Source of the DNA: Cyanoderma ruficeps
Lineage: Eukaryota > Chordata > Aves > Passeriformes > Timaliidae
Assembly (NCBI GenBank): GCA_008694505.1
Contig: VZDJ01000623.1
Span: forward strand, 19,525,754-19,589,753
Length of the DNA stretch: 64,000 nt
Direction of reading: 5' to 3'
The notes under the pieces are model-generated. The model was not told the DNA's origin and did no database searches. It saw nothing but the letters and a program-made list of their open reading frames with translations. This document shows positions 20,701 to 35,700 of the stretch, one piece after another; the stretch's first letter is position 1, and the number at the start of each line of letters is the position of its first letter. A program made the position numbers and the translations under genes.

Positions 20701-23700
20701 AATGGTCTTTGAGTGGTCATTTTACTTTGCCTGCACAGTTTCATTTTACAAAATCCCTGGAACAAGTACTGTAAAGAAAACAGAAGCTCGTGTCTCCTAA
20801 ACTGAAAAATCCTTTTTTCTCCATTGACTTGGCTGTGGTCAGTCAACACTAAACTGCATCATTATTTACCTAGTTCACATGTTTGGCATGTGAACAGTCG
20901 CCTCAAAATCGATGCAAGTCTGGAAAGTGTAGTGCTGCAAGGATAGGCTTGCATTAAATTCACTCCTTTTGTGGGTTAAGCCAACAAAAATAATTATTAA
21001 CCTGTTAATGTTTTATAGCAAACAATGTTTGTAGCCTGTGCTCCTCAGATTAGTTTCTGCTTGAGTTCCTTTCTTCAGCACAGTATTCCTGTTGCTATGA
21101 GTTGTTGGGGCAGCTGTTTTGCCACAGTATAGGTGAAATATATCCATATCCATGTAAATACACACAAAGAATAAACATATATTCTTCAGAGCACCATTCT
21201 TTTCAGGGTTTGGAGGTTTTTTTGAGGGGATTGGGTGGCAGGGAAGGGCACATGGTGGGTGTTTTGATTTGGGTATTTCTGATATGCTTCTGATCTGTGT
21301 GGCTTTGAAGAAAAACACCTGGTAATTTGACATTAAAATTCCATTTTTAAGCCTGTAGCTAGACAGAAGCAGAAGTTTTAAAGGATTAGCTTGCCATTTT
21401 GGTTCTTTAGGATTTTTTTTTAAGTTGCAAATTGATCTTTAAGTTGTAAATTGTTCAGATAGTTGATACAAGGTATTGGCAGGAATATGTAGTAGATTCA
21501 GGTATATTTTGAAATGAAGCAGGACATGCAGATCTCAGTGCTTCTCTCTAGTTCCTCCCTCAATCCACACTGGTGTGGCAGTTGAGTTTATTCTTCTTAT
21601 TGGTTCACTGTATACTTACTTTCAAATATTCTGAGATAAATTTTATTCAATCTCCATTATGTGGGACAAAATTTCTGTACTAAAGCAAATCCAAGACAGT
21701 CTTTTATTCACTCATTCAGAATTGCTTCCAAAACTAGGTGTTCACTCTTCCCATGTCATTGTTCTCATAATATGCTCAGAAAGTGAAAAACTTTCCAAAC
21801 ATTTTGTGAACCCTTTCTCAAAACAGTATTCTATTGGCATTAGTGGTTTTGGGGTACAGATGGATCAAAGGTCAAACTGATTTCACAGATTTCTGTAAAA
21901 AAGGCAGATGCACTAAAACTTGCCCTCATTGAAGTATCACCTGCTTAAAGACAATTTAATGAAATGTTGATGCAACTTCAGGCATGTCACTTACAAATAG
22001 AAGTGGCATTTTATGGTAGTAAGTCTGCTAATTAATTATGAAGGAAATAATAGTCTGTGTTTGCCAAAAAACCCCACTCTTCTGCCTTGGGGAAGGAAGA
22101 AAAATTTGGTAACCTTAACTCTTATGGATGGTGTGCTACATATTTTCCCAAAAATGTGCAATTAGAGCTGTGTCAGGACTCCACCTTTTTGTGGATTGGA
22201 AGATGCATTACAGATAAATTTTGTTCCTCAAGTTTCCAGAGACAGTATTGCAATTCTTGTTTGGACTGTATCTTTTGAAAGATAAGAATCCTTCTTCAAC
22301 TAATGTTTTTTTCTGCAGCTTCTGTTTTCTTTCATAGCTGTAGTTCAGAAGAGAATAATCCCCAGGAAAGTTTCTTGGAGGGTTAAGAGTGAAAACACTT
22401 TGACACCAGCTGACTCAACATTCCTTACTGAAGTTATTTTTATTTGCACTTCTACAGCTAAAAATAGAATCTAGTGGATGAAGATGTGGGACACAAGCCA
22501 CATTCTTCTCATCCCTGGATTTTTAAGTTCTGGGAGTATTGCTCAAAGACATAACTGCTGCTACCATGTTAATAAATTGTCCTGTGAAGGAAAAAGGAAT
22601 TATATGAGCTTTGTAAAGCTCCTGATGGAAACAGTCCTGTAGAATGAGAAATGGAACATAAGATATTGGGAAGTGGGAGGATTTGTGGACCAAAATTGTG
22701 TTATTGTGCCTTGGAGCTCCTTTAAAAGAAGGAGAGCAACAGAAACAACTGAAAATTTAAGGATCTTGATTATTAGGATATAGATTCATGTTCCCACTAG
22801 TATCTAAAGATTGTGCTTATTAAAAGGATTTCTGTGTCAGACTGATACAAAAATATCAAGCTTGTTTGTAAAAAGGCACAGTAAACTCAAGATCCAGTTC
22901 ACTTAAAAATGATCTGGATGTTTCTGCTGGACACTTTCCCGGAATCTCTCTGCCAAACTGTGGACTATCTGAAACTTTCATACCTTCCCTAGAGCTGTGC
23001 ACAAATAGGTAATAATTCCTCAGTTTGTTTCACCAAGAATTGAGTGCATATATGAGTGCTGATATGTGCTATCAAGAGCAGTTCAAAGGCAAAACAAGAT
23101 GTCTTTCCTTCTCTTGGGTCAGATTTTCATTTAAGGTTGGAGTGGGGTCTGCTTCTGTCACCTAGTCTGATCTTCCTAAAAGAGGCAGCCAACCTTACAT
23201 TTTCTTTACCAAACCTTTAACTACTTGAATTGCAGGATAGATTTAGCTATCTGGGAAACCTTTAAATCTGTGAGGCTTTGCTGCATTGTTTGTTCAGGAG
23301 GAGAAACTGAGTATAGTATTTCTTTAGTGGAATATGAAGAATGTACATTTTGTTCAATGCAGGGAAACCTATCATGGTGTTTTCCTTTGTTTAATATATT
23401 TCAAATCTGTCTTTCCAGTAAGTTCTCAGTCATGTAGAGCATTTTGTCTCTGCAGGCTGCTCTTTCCTGTTGCTTTTCTTACTTTCTCTGCTTATTGCCT
23501 CTCATTCACAACTGCAGCCAGTCAATTCCTTTCAAAACTAGTCCATGATCCATGATAAAGACAACTTTTTTTTTTTTTTTTTGCCTCCTTTTAGCTCCAA
23601 CAGTCAGTATATAAAGGGGATTTAATTGAAATAACTTGAAAGAAGAATGCTTAGCTCTCCCATCTGGGATAACCACACCTGAAATGGGAGGTGAATCATA

Positions 23701-26700
23701 GCCTTAGTCTACAACAGCAACTTTTAACATAATAATATTCAAGCTTGATTAAAACCTGTTGTTTTCTGTTGAAAATGCACAGCTCTGTGAGTTATCCTAA
23801 TGGTTAATTAGTCACAGTGTTAAATAAAGAAATTATTTGCAATCTGAATTCGTTTAGCTTCAGTTATTTATGTCTGGATTTTATTGCCTTCTCTCTCATC
23901 AATGTCATCTGTACCCTCAAATCAATGGAATACAGTGGGGTGTATTGATTTTCTCTTGAACAAACTGTAGGATGCATTGAAACCGTGCTAAGAGGTGCAC
24001 TTTCCAGTCCTTGGTCAATTTGTTCAGCTTTCTGCTGAACTGTCTTCAATTCTTCAGTCCTTTCTCTTGTGTGGACCTTGGACAGAATGGAAGACCATTT
24101 TCAGGCTGGTGGATTGCTTTTATTTTCTACATTCTGCTTTAATGTCAGGGTTTTTCATTGTTCTCAGAGATGGATTATGGTGTGAATTTGTGTTTGGCTG
24201 ATTCAATGGTAATTATTGCCAAGTGCTCGGAATAGAAGTATTTTGGTTTTGTGGGTTTTTTTGGTTTTTTCTTCCCAAGCACAGCATACTCAGGAACACC
24301 AACAAGCTGCAATGAAAACAAGTGTTACCTCTTCCTACCACAGTTTGTAATGCCAAAATGTCAGTGTTATTGAAAAATGTCCATTCTGAAAGAACTGTCA
24401 ATAGATGTAGTGTGCCTTTCTTACAGAAAGGAAAATAAACCACACAGAAAGGAAAATAAACCACACAGAAAGGAAGCTTCAGTTGCATATATGAATATCT
24501 GTTAAATAATCTGTGAGTTACATCTTCAATGTGGTTGTTTTCAGTTCTGAAAATGGTTAGGAAAGACCAAACACATTTGTTATAATTTGTTGCATATTCC
24601 TGTTGCAACACTTTAATTTCTGATTATGAAATGAAAACCAGGCTGATTCTGATTTCAGTAGGAATTTGAGATGCTACCAGTTAAAAATAAAACTTTTTGC
24701 TCCATGTTAATCTGTGAATCCCTCTGCGTCTTGCCTTCTTCTTCCATGTTTTATTAAATATTATTTAAGTTGCTTTCCCACTGTCATTTTTATTCTGTAT
24801 CCTGCACTATCATTAGTCTTTCCTTATATGTTCTGTTGTGGGTAATCTTTCCTTTCTTGTGGCACGTGTCTGTTACCTGTCGTGCAGCTTCAGCAGAATT
24901 GCAGGTGGATCGTGGCAAATGTAGCAGTGGTGTCTGTGGGCAGGATCCCGTGTAGGCTGCTGTGCCTGGGAGAGGACATTGATACAGACTGCTTGAAAAT
25001 TTTCAATTCTTATTTATCAAGGGTTAAATGGGCAACTGGTTTGGTGGTCGGGATTTTTTTCTCCCCCGTTCTTCACTGTGGTGTTGTAGCTATGGAAATT
25101 CTGCTTATTTTTCCTGTTCCTGATGGATATTTAATTCTTCTTATTGCACATAAACCCTTCAAAGAGAAAAGCAAAGAGTGCAGTGGTTTGGTGTGGGCAT
25201 GTCCAAAGAACACGGATCTGTGTTGTCAGTGCAGCTGAAGGAGGATTCCTGTCTGAAGCCTGCAGCTGGATTAGCACCACTTACATTCCTTAGTGGTGAC
25301 TGGGAGTGACTCTGGCAGTGTTTTCCTGTTAAAGTTTGTAATAACACCAACCCTGCTGTGGGGGGTGGAAAAAGGTTTGAAGTGTGGGAATCTCTTTTTT
25401 GACTGGTTATTATGTTACTCTTTCATAATGAGGAGCCTGGAAGAAAGGTTGCAGGAGTAGCAAATAAAAATATTATTGAAAGTGAAAGGAGTGTTTTTAA
25501 GCTAATATTTATAGTGCTACACTGCTCATTACTTTAGGTTTTTTTTTTTTTTTATTTTACTGCTTGTGTGAATCCTTGCACTTTAAAATGGAAAGCATTG
25601 ATGGTTGCCTTCATTTAGTTTTGCCTCCTACTCAGCAATTTTGGTCTGTGTTTGAAAGTAAACTGTAAGAGAGAACACTTTGTTATCTTTTTGCTTTATC
25701 CAGCTCTGTGACATGCTAGAACCTTTATATTCAAACGTAAGTTAAGTGGCCAGAGTTGAGGCACTGTGTGGTCTGTGTTATGGTTCTGTTACATAATGTA
25801 ACTTTATTTCAGTCTGGGTAGAAAATAATCTAACATACAAAGTAAATAATTTTCACTGAAGATTTCCACAAGGCAGGTGTGTGAATCCTGCTATTTCAGC
25901 GCTTTGACACCTTCCAGGTAGAAAGGAAACTTTGTAAATTTATTTCCTGAAGTGGTAGTGCATATTTCTTCTGATTTTCTACAGAAGAGACTCAAATTGT
26001 TTAGGGGTACATTTTCTGCTAGGAAAAGTAACAAAACTACAGATAGCAGCTTGTATCTACACAGGACATCTTTGTGTCCATCAGAACATGTCTGTAAGTC
26101 TGCTGTTGATCGCAGGTAGGTGGATTACTTTATAACGAACTCTTGACTGCAGTTAACAAATGTCATCAATTTCTTAAGTCAATAGGTGTATGTGAAGAAA
26201 AGGACTATTCCCTCTCCCTTTTTGGTGGTTTTTTTGGGGTGTTGTTTTGTTTTTTGGCATGAATATTTTAAGTGAGACTTTCAGTTGTTTTTCAGACTTT
26301 GCTAAAGATGGCCTTTTCCATCACCTATGCTATAAATAATAAGCATGTCACCTTTTAGGCTGAAGTTTTGTGTGACAACTGTTGCATATTCTGCTGCACT
26401 CAGTAGATGTGTTTCTGTTGTTTCTCTCTTAAGCTGTGGCTGTTTTCAAGTGAAGATGACTGTATTACTCTAACTGTTGCCTTGGGGATACACAAAAGCT
26501 CTCCATCCCTGTCAAGAAAGACACTAATTTTTCCAGGGCCTCCATTCCCTTAGAACCCAAGACACTATGTATTACAGGTCCATGTGAAGGGTAACATCAG
26601 TTTTTAGAAACAAGATGTTTTGAAGGTCTTAGACCTGTTGTGTGATGCTTCAAATGCATTAGGAAAAAAAAGTATAGAAATAAGGAAACTTTGGAGTATA

Positions 26701-29700
26701 AAAGAAATGGCAGTTGTAACTTGTTTAAAATACCACTAGTTGGATAATTAGTATCAATTTTGGAGTATGAGAGTTATATATGATGTGTGTACAGAGCTCT
26801 TTTTGTGCACATTTCAACCTTCCAGAGCAGGGTCTGTGTTTACTGGGGTAGTTTGTCCTTAAGGACTTCTGATTTGCCATCTGCTTGCCTGAAGTTGAGT
26901 CAGATGTGGGTTTCCTAGGGGTTAAGGGGACTCAGGCTTTTCTTCTCTGCTTGGCTCTGAGTGCTGTAATCCAATTTCCATGGCATGTGTTTTGCAGAAA
27001 CCCCAGCTCTGCTCTCTCCGTCTCTCTCCATCTCTGGTTTTCCTTGTTAGGGTTATATTCAGCACTGGCTGCCAGCTTGTGACTTCACATCACTGGACAT
27101 TTATGGATACCTAGACCAGACAGAATTTCCTGTTTAAATTGAAGTTGTGCCTTACTCTGCTTTTCTGATGTTATTTACAAAATATATAAAGTTTGCCTCT
27201 TTCCCACATTAAGTGTCTTCTTCCTGATGCTTTCTCACTTCCAGAGAGGTCTTTGTCAAAGCTGTGTTGAAGGAAAGGGCACAATCGTGGTCGATAGAAT
27301 AGGTGCTTAATAGTCAATTAACATATCCTCTTTGTGGGATCAACTGCTCTAAATTGCATTTTATGTAATAATTCATTATCATACAAAAGCAAATGGGAAG
27401 TCTATATGGAACACAACTTGGAACAAAAAATTAGGGTTCTTATGAAAGTTATCTATAAAATACTGAAAGAGGGAAATCATTCTTTTTTTACCTTTAGGAA
27501 TTAATGTTAGATGTTGCAAACACGGATTCTCTCAGGTATTAACAGTAGTTCTGGAACATCTGGCAGGAAGAGAAAATGATGTAGGTTTGACTCCAAGACA
27601 AAACTGGAATTTGGAATCAAGTATCCTACAAAGGAGCAGAGAGTTTACTGAACCAGTTTGAGCTGTGTTAAATCTTCAGGTGTAACCTGTCTCCTAGCTT
27701 CACCTTAACAGAGGTTTGCAATCCATCTACCAGTAACGAAGCCTTTGATGCTTTCAAAATCTTTTCAGACTGGTTTAGTAAGGGGACTAAACCAGAGTTC
27801 TTATTTATGACAGAATATGATGTTTTATTTTTAGTACCTTGTGTCTTGGTCTTCATGTGAGATGGAAGCAATGTCTAACAGCCATTTTTAAGTCTTGATG
27901 ATGAAGTTGTTGTCTGAGAATATCCTATGCTCTTGTAATGCAAACTATTTAATAGCAATAGTTAATAATTTGTTTGTTTTGCTTTTGCAGCATCTTTGAG
28001 GATGAAAGCATGAAACTACGACAGCTGAAACTACAGAATCAGGTAAATGACAGTGCTGAAGCTGGTAAAAATAAATATAGGAAATCAAACAGCCCTCTAG
28101 AGACCTGCGAAATGGGGGTGAAGTGATAAAAATTGTTGGTCTAATGAACTTTGAAGAATTTCATGGTTTTCGTTACTTCAAGTCAACTTTGTCATGGCTT
28201 GTAGACTTGCTGTGTTTGATAAATTTATTTTTCAAATGTTCTCTTATTTCATTGGGATTGAGTTGCTAGAGAGCAGGAATAAATCAAGAGATGGGAAGAC
28301 TGCAGGGAATTATCCGTTTTAGGCATCAAAGGAACGGTTTCACCCACGTACAGAACGATCTCTTTAACACTGCTGTTGAGAAGGATTTCCACCTCTCCTG
28401 ATCTTTTTTTGTTCCTACCATGAAAATATTTGCAGCTAAGCATGGGTCAATTATTAGCCTACAGGTCTCAGTTTTTGAAATGCTTTTTGCTGGATGTTTA
28501 CACTACCATATTCTTCAAAGCAATGAAGTATCCATCCTTAATATTCTTTCTCTGTGAAATTTCAAATGCTTATAAATAGATTAGAAGGTGTGAGACTCTT
28601 ATAATTCTCTGACCATTTCACATGGACCACAGATCACTGTCTTGCATTAAACTCTTGTTCAACTTAATTCAATTGTTTTTAGAAAGGCACTTTCTCAGCT
28701 GAGGATTGTTAAGTCCCAACACTACACTTTCCAGGGAACTGTTGCAGTGGGTAATAATCCTCTCTACCAGAACCTGGTCATTATTTGTAGTCTGAGTTTG
28801 CTGGGCTTTGACTTCAGGCACTGAATTTATTATCAACTTTATCTGGGTCTATATAGGCATTTATCTAAAATGCTCCAGAGTCAAGAGGTAAAATATATCC
28901 TTAGACATATTTGTGGAAGCTACAATAGTCCTTTATCTGTAGACTATCAAGTGACACTTGTTTAAAAACAAATAAACAATTTATTTAAAAGTAGAATTAA
29001 TTCAAATGATCTACAAAAGAGCATTTAGTGTCAAATGCCATTTGGTAAGAAGTTCCAAAGCTAAGAATTGTCTGACTGCTTAGTGATCAACCTCAGGGTC
29101 TGTTTTAGGACTGGTCTTGGGTAATAAGCTGGCAATAATCACTGTCTCCTAGTGCTGGGTACTGTGATCAGTATTTGCTTAGTGTCAGGCCTTGCCATGG
29201 GGATGCTTGGCTATTCCTGCAAAATAAAACTGCTGGGCTGGGTGGAATTCCCTCAGAGCAGCTGTCAGTCGCATCCTGAAGAGGTCAGTTCAAATAATTC
29301 ATTCCCATTCACAAATTTGTTTCCCTCTTTCTTGGATTTGGTTGAGATTGCAATCATCTGCAAAAGAAACAGCTAGAAAATGTCACTAAATATATTTTAA
29401 CACCCTGCCCTTTGCAAATGAGATTTCTTGAGAAGTGCTAACAGTCTCTAACTTTGGATTTTAGAATTAGGTTTGAATATTAATTTTAAAGTCTACTTTT
29501 ACATGAATAGTACTATGCCTTCTGAAGCAACGAAGGTCAAAAGGAGATCACTGCCAAATATGATGGACTCACTGCTGGCTGTAGCTGATGCCTTGCTTGA
29601 TTAATGTGTCATAAACAATTATAGGATTTGGAATTTTAAAAATGCAGAATATTTTAATCCTGCAGGATCATATATAGAATTTCTGGTCATACAGAGAATC

Positions 29701-32700
29701 TGGAATAAGCCATAGCAGAGACTTGCCTGTCTGTCCATCTTTATGATGGGTTTGGAAATCCTGTAATTGCAGTGAAATGTTATTTATAATAGTTCATGAC
29801 ATCACGTTCCATCTGTGGAGGATGCTTTTTTCTCCTGGACTACTGCCTTCTCCTTGAGGCAAAAGTGTGTGGTTGCTCAGACAGCTTTTATTTCCTCATT
29901 AGCAGAAGATTTTCGAGTCTTCTGAGGCGTCTGCAACTCCAAGTGCAATGCTGCCATCTCCCTGTGCCGGGGCAGCACAAAGCCTGGCGTGTTTCTGAGT
30001 GCATCTGGTGTGGTGCACGGCTCTTGGTGGGGAGTTTCACTGATGCCACCATCACTGCCATTGTCACTGCTGCCCCAGAGGGAGCTAAGGGGCAGCTGGA
30101 AGAGGGGATGATGTTCCCTAGCTAGGATCCATCCTGCATGGCCTGCTAGGATTAGGACTGTACCAACGAATAAGTAGCACGGGATTGCACCTTCAAGGCT
30201 GGAGTGGTTGGAACTTTGCTGTGTATCAGCTTCCTGCCATCACTGCTGGAGAAAGAGAACACGAAACTCGTTGTCTTAATAGCACACTGGATATCCTTTT
30301 GTGACTGCTTGAAAGCTCATTTGAACAGGAGTTGGTGGTTTGTGATCCTCTGGTCGTCCTATATTCTGATGTTATGGTTTTCTAAGGAGTTTCTGGAAGT
30401 ATTCAATGCATGGAGTGCACAAAATCCCAAACAAATCATGATAATTAGCATCTGTTATTTAATTAATGGGTTGTGCGTTCTGGTATCCTGTTCATGAACT
30501 ATCTGCATTTTATGTACTAATATTACATGAATTTTTACTGTAACACAGAGCTGCAGGAAAAGGCTAATTAGTAGACAAAATGAAACAAAATACCCGTTTC
30601 CTTTTTCTACTTCCTTAGTGGAATACGGCTGGGAATACACGGTACTGAGGGCAGGCTGCTCTGCCACCGTATGGAGAGAAAATGAATTACTGTTTGCTGT
30701 CCCGACAATGGACTTGCTCGTATTTTTTCCATCTCAGTATGCGAAGTAGTAAAGAGAAGCCTTTAAAAAAAATTAAGTTACTATCCAGTTTTGTCACTTT
30801 GATTATCCTGTGGTTCTTAGAAGAAAGGAAGATCAGTCACATCTACCAGCAGTAAACTGGTAGTTTTATTATAATTGGTAGTTTTATTATAATTTATTTA
30901 AACTGACAGTGTTTTAATATAAGCTGATCCTATTGGATTGGTGAATCCTAGAAACCCTTGGATGTAACACAGTGTATAAGAATAATAATTAAAATTTAGA
31001 CTGGTGAGCAGTGAAATGTTTAAAGAAGTTTATCTAATAGATTAATCCACTAAATAACTCTTGAAATTGCTATATCCTGGGTTGATCCCAAATTCAGTTT
31101 TGCATTTTAACATTAGCTGTATATTTTCTTATTTTATTACTGCCTTTAGGTTGTGTCTGTTTTGCTGGGTTGTTTTGGGTCCTTTTTTTCCTTGCCTGTT
31201 TATTAGTCAGGTGGAAAAGCCTTGACAACAATTTCTCTCAAACCCTTATTCTGAGTATGTTTTGATTCTTGTTTTTCCTCTCTCCTTTGGAGAATTATAA
31301 ACTATCATGACATCTTTTAACTTTTCCTCAGCTTTAATTTAAAAAAGGAACAAACAACACAGATGGAAATTCTTTGGAAAGGGCTGACTACCTTTCTAGA
31401 AAATACATATGTAATTAGCCATTTCTAAGAATTTGACTTTACTGCTTATGTTTCTTTTCTTATTCTAGACCAGTGTGATAATCTCTTTGGAATTCTGTGT
31501 CATTTTTGCTCTGTAGGATAATCCTTGCAAATAATTCTGCACTAGCAAACACTACCTGTATTCCAACCTTCAAAGGGTAATTTTGAGTTAAAAATAAAAG
31601 TAATTTATTTTCAAGGTGGTTTTGTTTGTTTGTTGTATTTGAAGTTTTGTATGTTTGGTTTTGTTTGGGTTTTGGCTGGTTGGGTTTTTTGTTTTTAGGT
31701 TTTTGTTTTTTTTTTTTTCTTTTATATAAGTGAAAAAAACAGACGGAATAAAGGATCAAGGGCTGAGTTGTGTTGGAATTCCTCAGGGAGAGGTTGCCTG
31801 AGAAACTAATCTCACTTGAGATAAAAAGACTAATAGGAGAGGAAAAAACCAACAAGAGAAAAAGAACAACAGGAGAGGAAAGGGTTCCAAAAAATGTCTG
31901 TGTCTCAAGTGGATTGAATTGTTGGTACTGATGAATTGTTTGTCGGGTGGGTGCATTTGAGACTGAAAATAATTTGGAGAAATGGTTTCTGTCATCAGAA
32001 ACAATTTTCAGGGATGTTCAGGTACCTGAGAAACAGGTGTGAATAAGCTGCATCTTCTGTAAGGAGCTTGCACATTGTTTGCATAATGGTGCAGAATATT
32101 AGAATATCATTTTTCCTTCTTCATGTGTCACCTTTTTTTTAAGGATTAATCATGTCTGTGTTTAAAATGGCACCCTGTCCCTGTTTGTCTTGATTTAAGT
32201 CTAGAAGCTGTTTCTCTACTCGTTGAGTAGGAAATCTTAAGTATCAAATGTATATGCATCTTGAAGAAATAATGTTTTAATTTTTAGCATTTGGATTTAC
32301 CGGTTTTTCCTTACAGTCCTGAATTATAAGGAAAAATTTTGCAAGGTAGATCAAATTTCCTTTTAGTGGACCATTCCTATTTTAATTACTGTTATTTATT
32401 TATTTGTCTCTCCCCTTTAAGTCTTATCTCTCAGCATTGGTTTCTGGGAACTATTTGCTTTAAGTTCTTCCTATAAGGTGATAACTTTTGAGATAAAAAC
32501 CTTTTCCTTTGCAAGCCTTGACTGTTTCATACTGGATTATGGATGACTGCTGAATTTGTCTGTTTGTGTTAAGAATTGCTGAAGTTGAGACTGGGTGAAA
32601 GGATTTAACTGGTAGTCTCGGGACAGGTCAGAAAATAAGTAGGTGTCCATGTCAACCTCTCATGGAGAATCAAAGTTGGTATCCCACTCCAAAACCATGG

Positions 32701-35700
32701 TGATATCTGTGTGTGGGATTTTTGTAAGAACTTGCAAGAATATTTCAAGTTTATTGAGATTCTGATCAGGGGCATATGTCATTGCCAGTGGCTGAGGCTT
32801 GGATTCTGCCTCTCTGGATGTGGTTACTCATCTCTGTTTCCTGCTTTTCTTTATTCCACAGAGAGCCCTTCTTGAGAAGAAGCAGAGGAAGAAACGTCTG
32901 GATCCGTTGATGGTGCAGCCAAATCCCGAGGCCAAGCTGCGCAGGTCAAAGCCCAAAGGGTGTGAGGAGCAGACTCCTTTAGTAGAAACTCCTACCCCTG
33001 TCCACAGTGATGTTGTTTTACATGGTAAATAATCAACCTGATTGCAGCAGGCTTCCCCAAAATTCCATTGCATGTGTTCTGTCACAAATGGGTGCTTACA
33101 TTGCTGTGGCAGGGGTCAAGTGATAAGATTGATGACATGCTTTTCTGTATACAAAAGTTGAATTGTAGTACAGTATGGTTGAGCAATACAAAACTGTGAA
33201 AGCAAACAAAAACCTCGCATTGATTTTTGTGGCAGCTGCAAATCTTCACGTGCCCTTGAATAATTTTTCCCTTGGCTTAGGTTAGAACTGTAGAAATGGG
33301 CTGGCAACTTATAAAGGTGAGGACATACAAATCCAAAGTAAAAAAATCTTCTAAAGCTGTAAGATTTTGAAAATAATTCAGTAGCGACTGCTTGTATGGT
33401 GCTTCCTTATGGGGTCATGGCACACTCCACCTCAAGATTGCATATGACCGAATGATAAAGTGAAAAGAAATGCAGTAGTGAGAGCCTGAAAACTCCCATG
33501 TCACAAAGAGATAAAAAGACCAGCAATGAAACCCTTACATTTTAATGGAAGTGTCAGGAAGTTGTTTATGAGAGCCAGTATCCCATCAGCCTATCAAGAA
33601 AGTAATGGGAAACGTTCTAAGGCTTTGAAATGTGTGCTATTGCAGGGTGTGATAATACAACCATTGTATTGAGAGCAAATTAATATGCACAGTAGAATTT
33701 TCAACCTCCAAACAAGGGGTGTTTAAAAGATCACAGTTGGAACTATGTTATCCCTTCTCTCGAATATTTTTCTTGTTCTCCAGGTGCCTTTCAGGATCAT
33801 AGGAGGGGAAGGAAAGTGGTGGTGTTTATGGTAGCATTTATGTGTTTAAAAACAGGTGGAAGAAAGCTTCTGTTTAAAGACTTTCAAGTTTAAGAAGAGA
33901 ATGAGAGATAAGATAGGTATAGCTCTTAAGATGGAAGTCTTCAGTAAGAGTCAAATTAAAACTTAACTGCTCATTCACTACCTTTCATAGTTCTGAGGCT
34001 TTCTCAGTGCAAACAAGTCCTGTTAAGAAGTGATAACAGCAGTAAGCATGTCAGAAATACAATGCCTAGATAAAGCAGTAAAGTTTTAAGAAGGAAAACC
34101 GTGGGAAAACAAGAAATCCAAAGCTGGAACTACAATTATGTATTGTGCTACATATTAGGTGTTGGGTCAGACCCTGACATCAAGATGCCTCCACCAGTTG
34201 GGAAGTGTGGTGCACAGCTGTGTTGTATGGTTTAAACATGGAAATTTCATTCTAACAAAAAGATAGAGGGTTTTTTTTCTGTCTATGGCTGTAGATACTT
34301 TTATCAAATTGGTTTGTGATGTTCACTGTAGAGTACTCACTGGCACAGGAGCAAACAAACAACATGAAGGAAAAGAAAATAAGGGAAGTGTCTGTAAATA
34401 AATTGAAAACTATCAATGTGTATGACAAATACAACCTGCTTTAACTGCTTAAACCCTTGTAAAATTGTAAACTATATTCAAATAGGGAAAAACTGATAAC
34501 TGGTAGGTTTAAAGTAATAGGCATTCTGTACCAGAGTCAGGCCTGACTCCTGCCAAGCTTTCTGAAAAAAAATGGAACAAGTATATTTCAGTACTTTAAA
34601 GAGATGCTAGAGGAAGGGAAGATGAAAAGAGCCACCATCCTGGGATGCATCTTTGGCCATAAAAATATAGACTTTGGAATTCTGTTTCATTTTGGCCTGC
34701 AGGCATTGATGGACCAGCTGCTTTCCTGAAATCAGAAGTGCAGGATTTGGGGACCAAGCTCCAAACTCTGTCTGTTGGATCTACACAACCAGAAGACAAT
34801 GCAGATAAGGAAAATGATGGAGAGGCTGTAACAGACACAGCAAGCAAGCCAGATCTGCAAGAAATGTTACAGAAACGAGGTAAGAGTTAATAATGGGTAA
34901 ATGTCTTTTTTGGGGCTCTTCTACTTTCACAACTTTATTTCAGTGGCATTAAAAAATGAGGAATAGTGAAACAAACGTCTGTAGGATATCACTTTTAAAA
35001 GAGCTACTAGATTCTACAGCATGTGGAGGTGCACTGCTGCAATTCCTTTTCCTAATATTATTTGAATCATACCAGTTATATTTCAAGGGTTTCTCAATGT
35101 GCTGTATAATTTCTGGTCTTTTCAAAGGAATTGCTGACAAAATGCTATACCACAATTTGCTGAAGTTTGGGGTGTTTTTATTCCAGATATGTTATATCTT
35201 GATAAGATGCTTGAATATTTTCACAACAGCAGGATCCTTCAGTAAATGCCATGATTTAACTCCTTAGGAGACTAATAGGAAAGGTGTTTTTTTCTGAGTC
35301 AGAGGCTGTCACAGTCAGCATTTTTTGAGTTATATATTCAATAATTATATCCCATTGAGTAATTTCCTAGTGGAGTGTCAAGCTCTGTCTGCCAAGTATC
35401 TTAAGCTGCTGCCAGTACTACAGGAAACCTTTTTTTGTTGCATGCAGCCTAAGCACTTTGCAGCAAAATAATGGCTAGTGTTTAATTTAGTATACTGCTT
35501 GTTTTTATTTTGCAGAGCTTGTCTCCCAGAATGTTTCCAGTATACTGCGTGTGTTGAGGTACTCTCACATTCAGAGGTATCCTCAGCCAGTTGTCAGATG
35601 GCACAGCTGCTTACCTACAGGTGGTAGCAACATTATACAAGAGTTAGAAAAGGAAAGAGGAGAGAATACCCAGTAACTTCAGGGGAAATTAGTGGAGGTA

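Larger units (their letters stand above)
14736..27990 (+). other. TULP3 intron 1 (13.3 kb)
   Basis: AT-rich intron. Contents recognised: an antisense CR1 fragment at 19793-20412 with a T/G-rich tract just before it (19687-19730); T-runs near 23566-23582 and 25536-25554; a short 21-bp tandem repeat at 24423-24476. An ATTAAA at 15004-15009 is the first plus-strand poly(A)-like signal after the RHNO1 stop. I see no coding or structural RNA gene. Confidence 0.6.
28043..32861 (+). other. TULP3 intron 2
   Basis: 4.8 kb AT-rich intron. Contains an 18-bp tandem duplication (30858-30893) and a G/T-rich low-complexity tract (about 31613-31722). No gene or interspersed repeat recognised. Confidence 0.6.
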
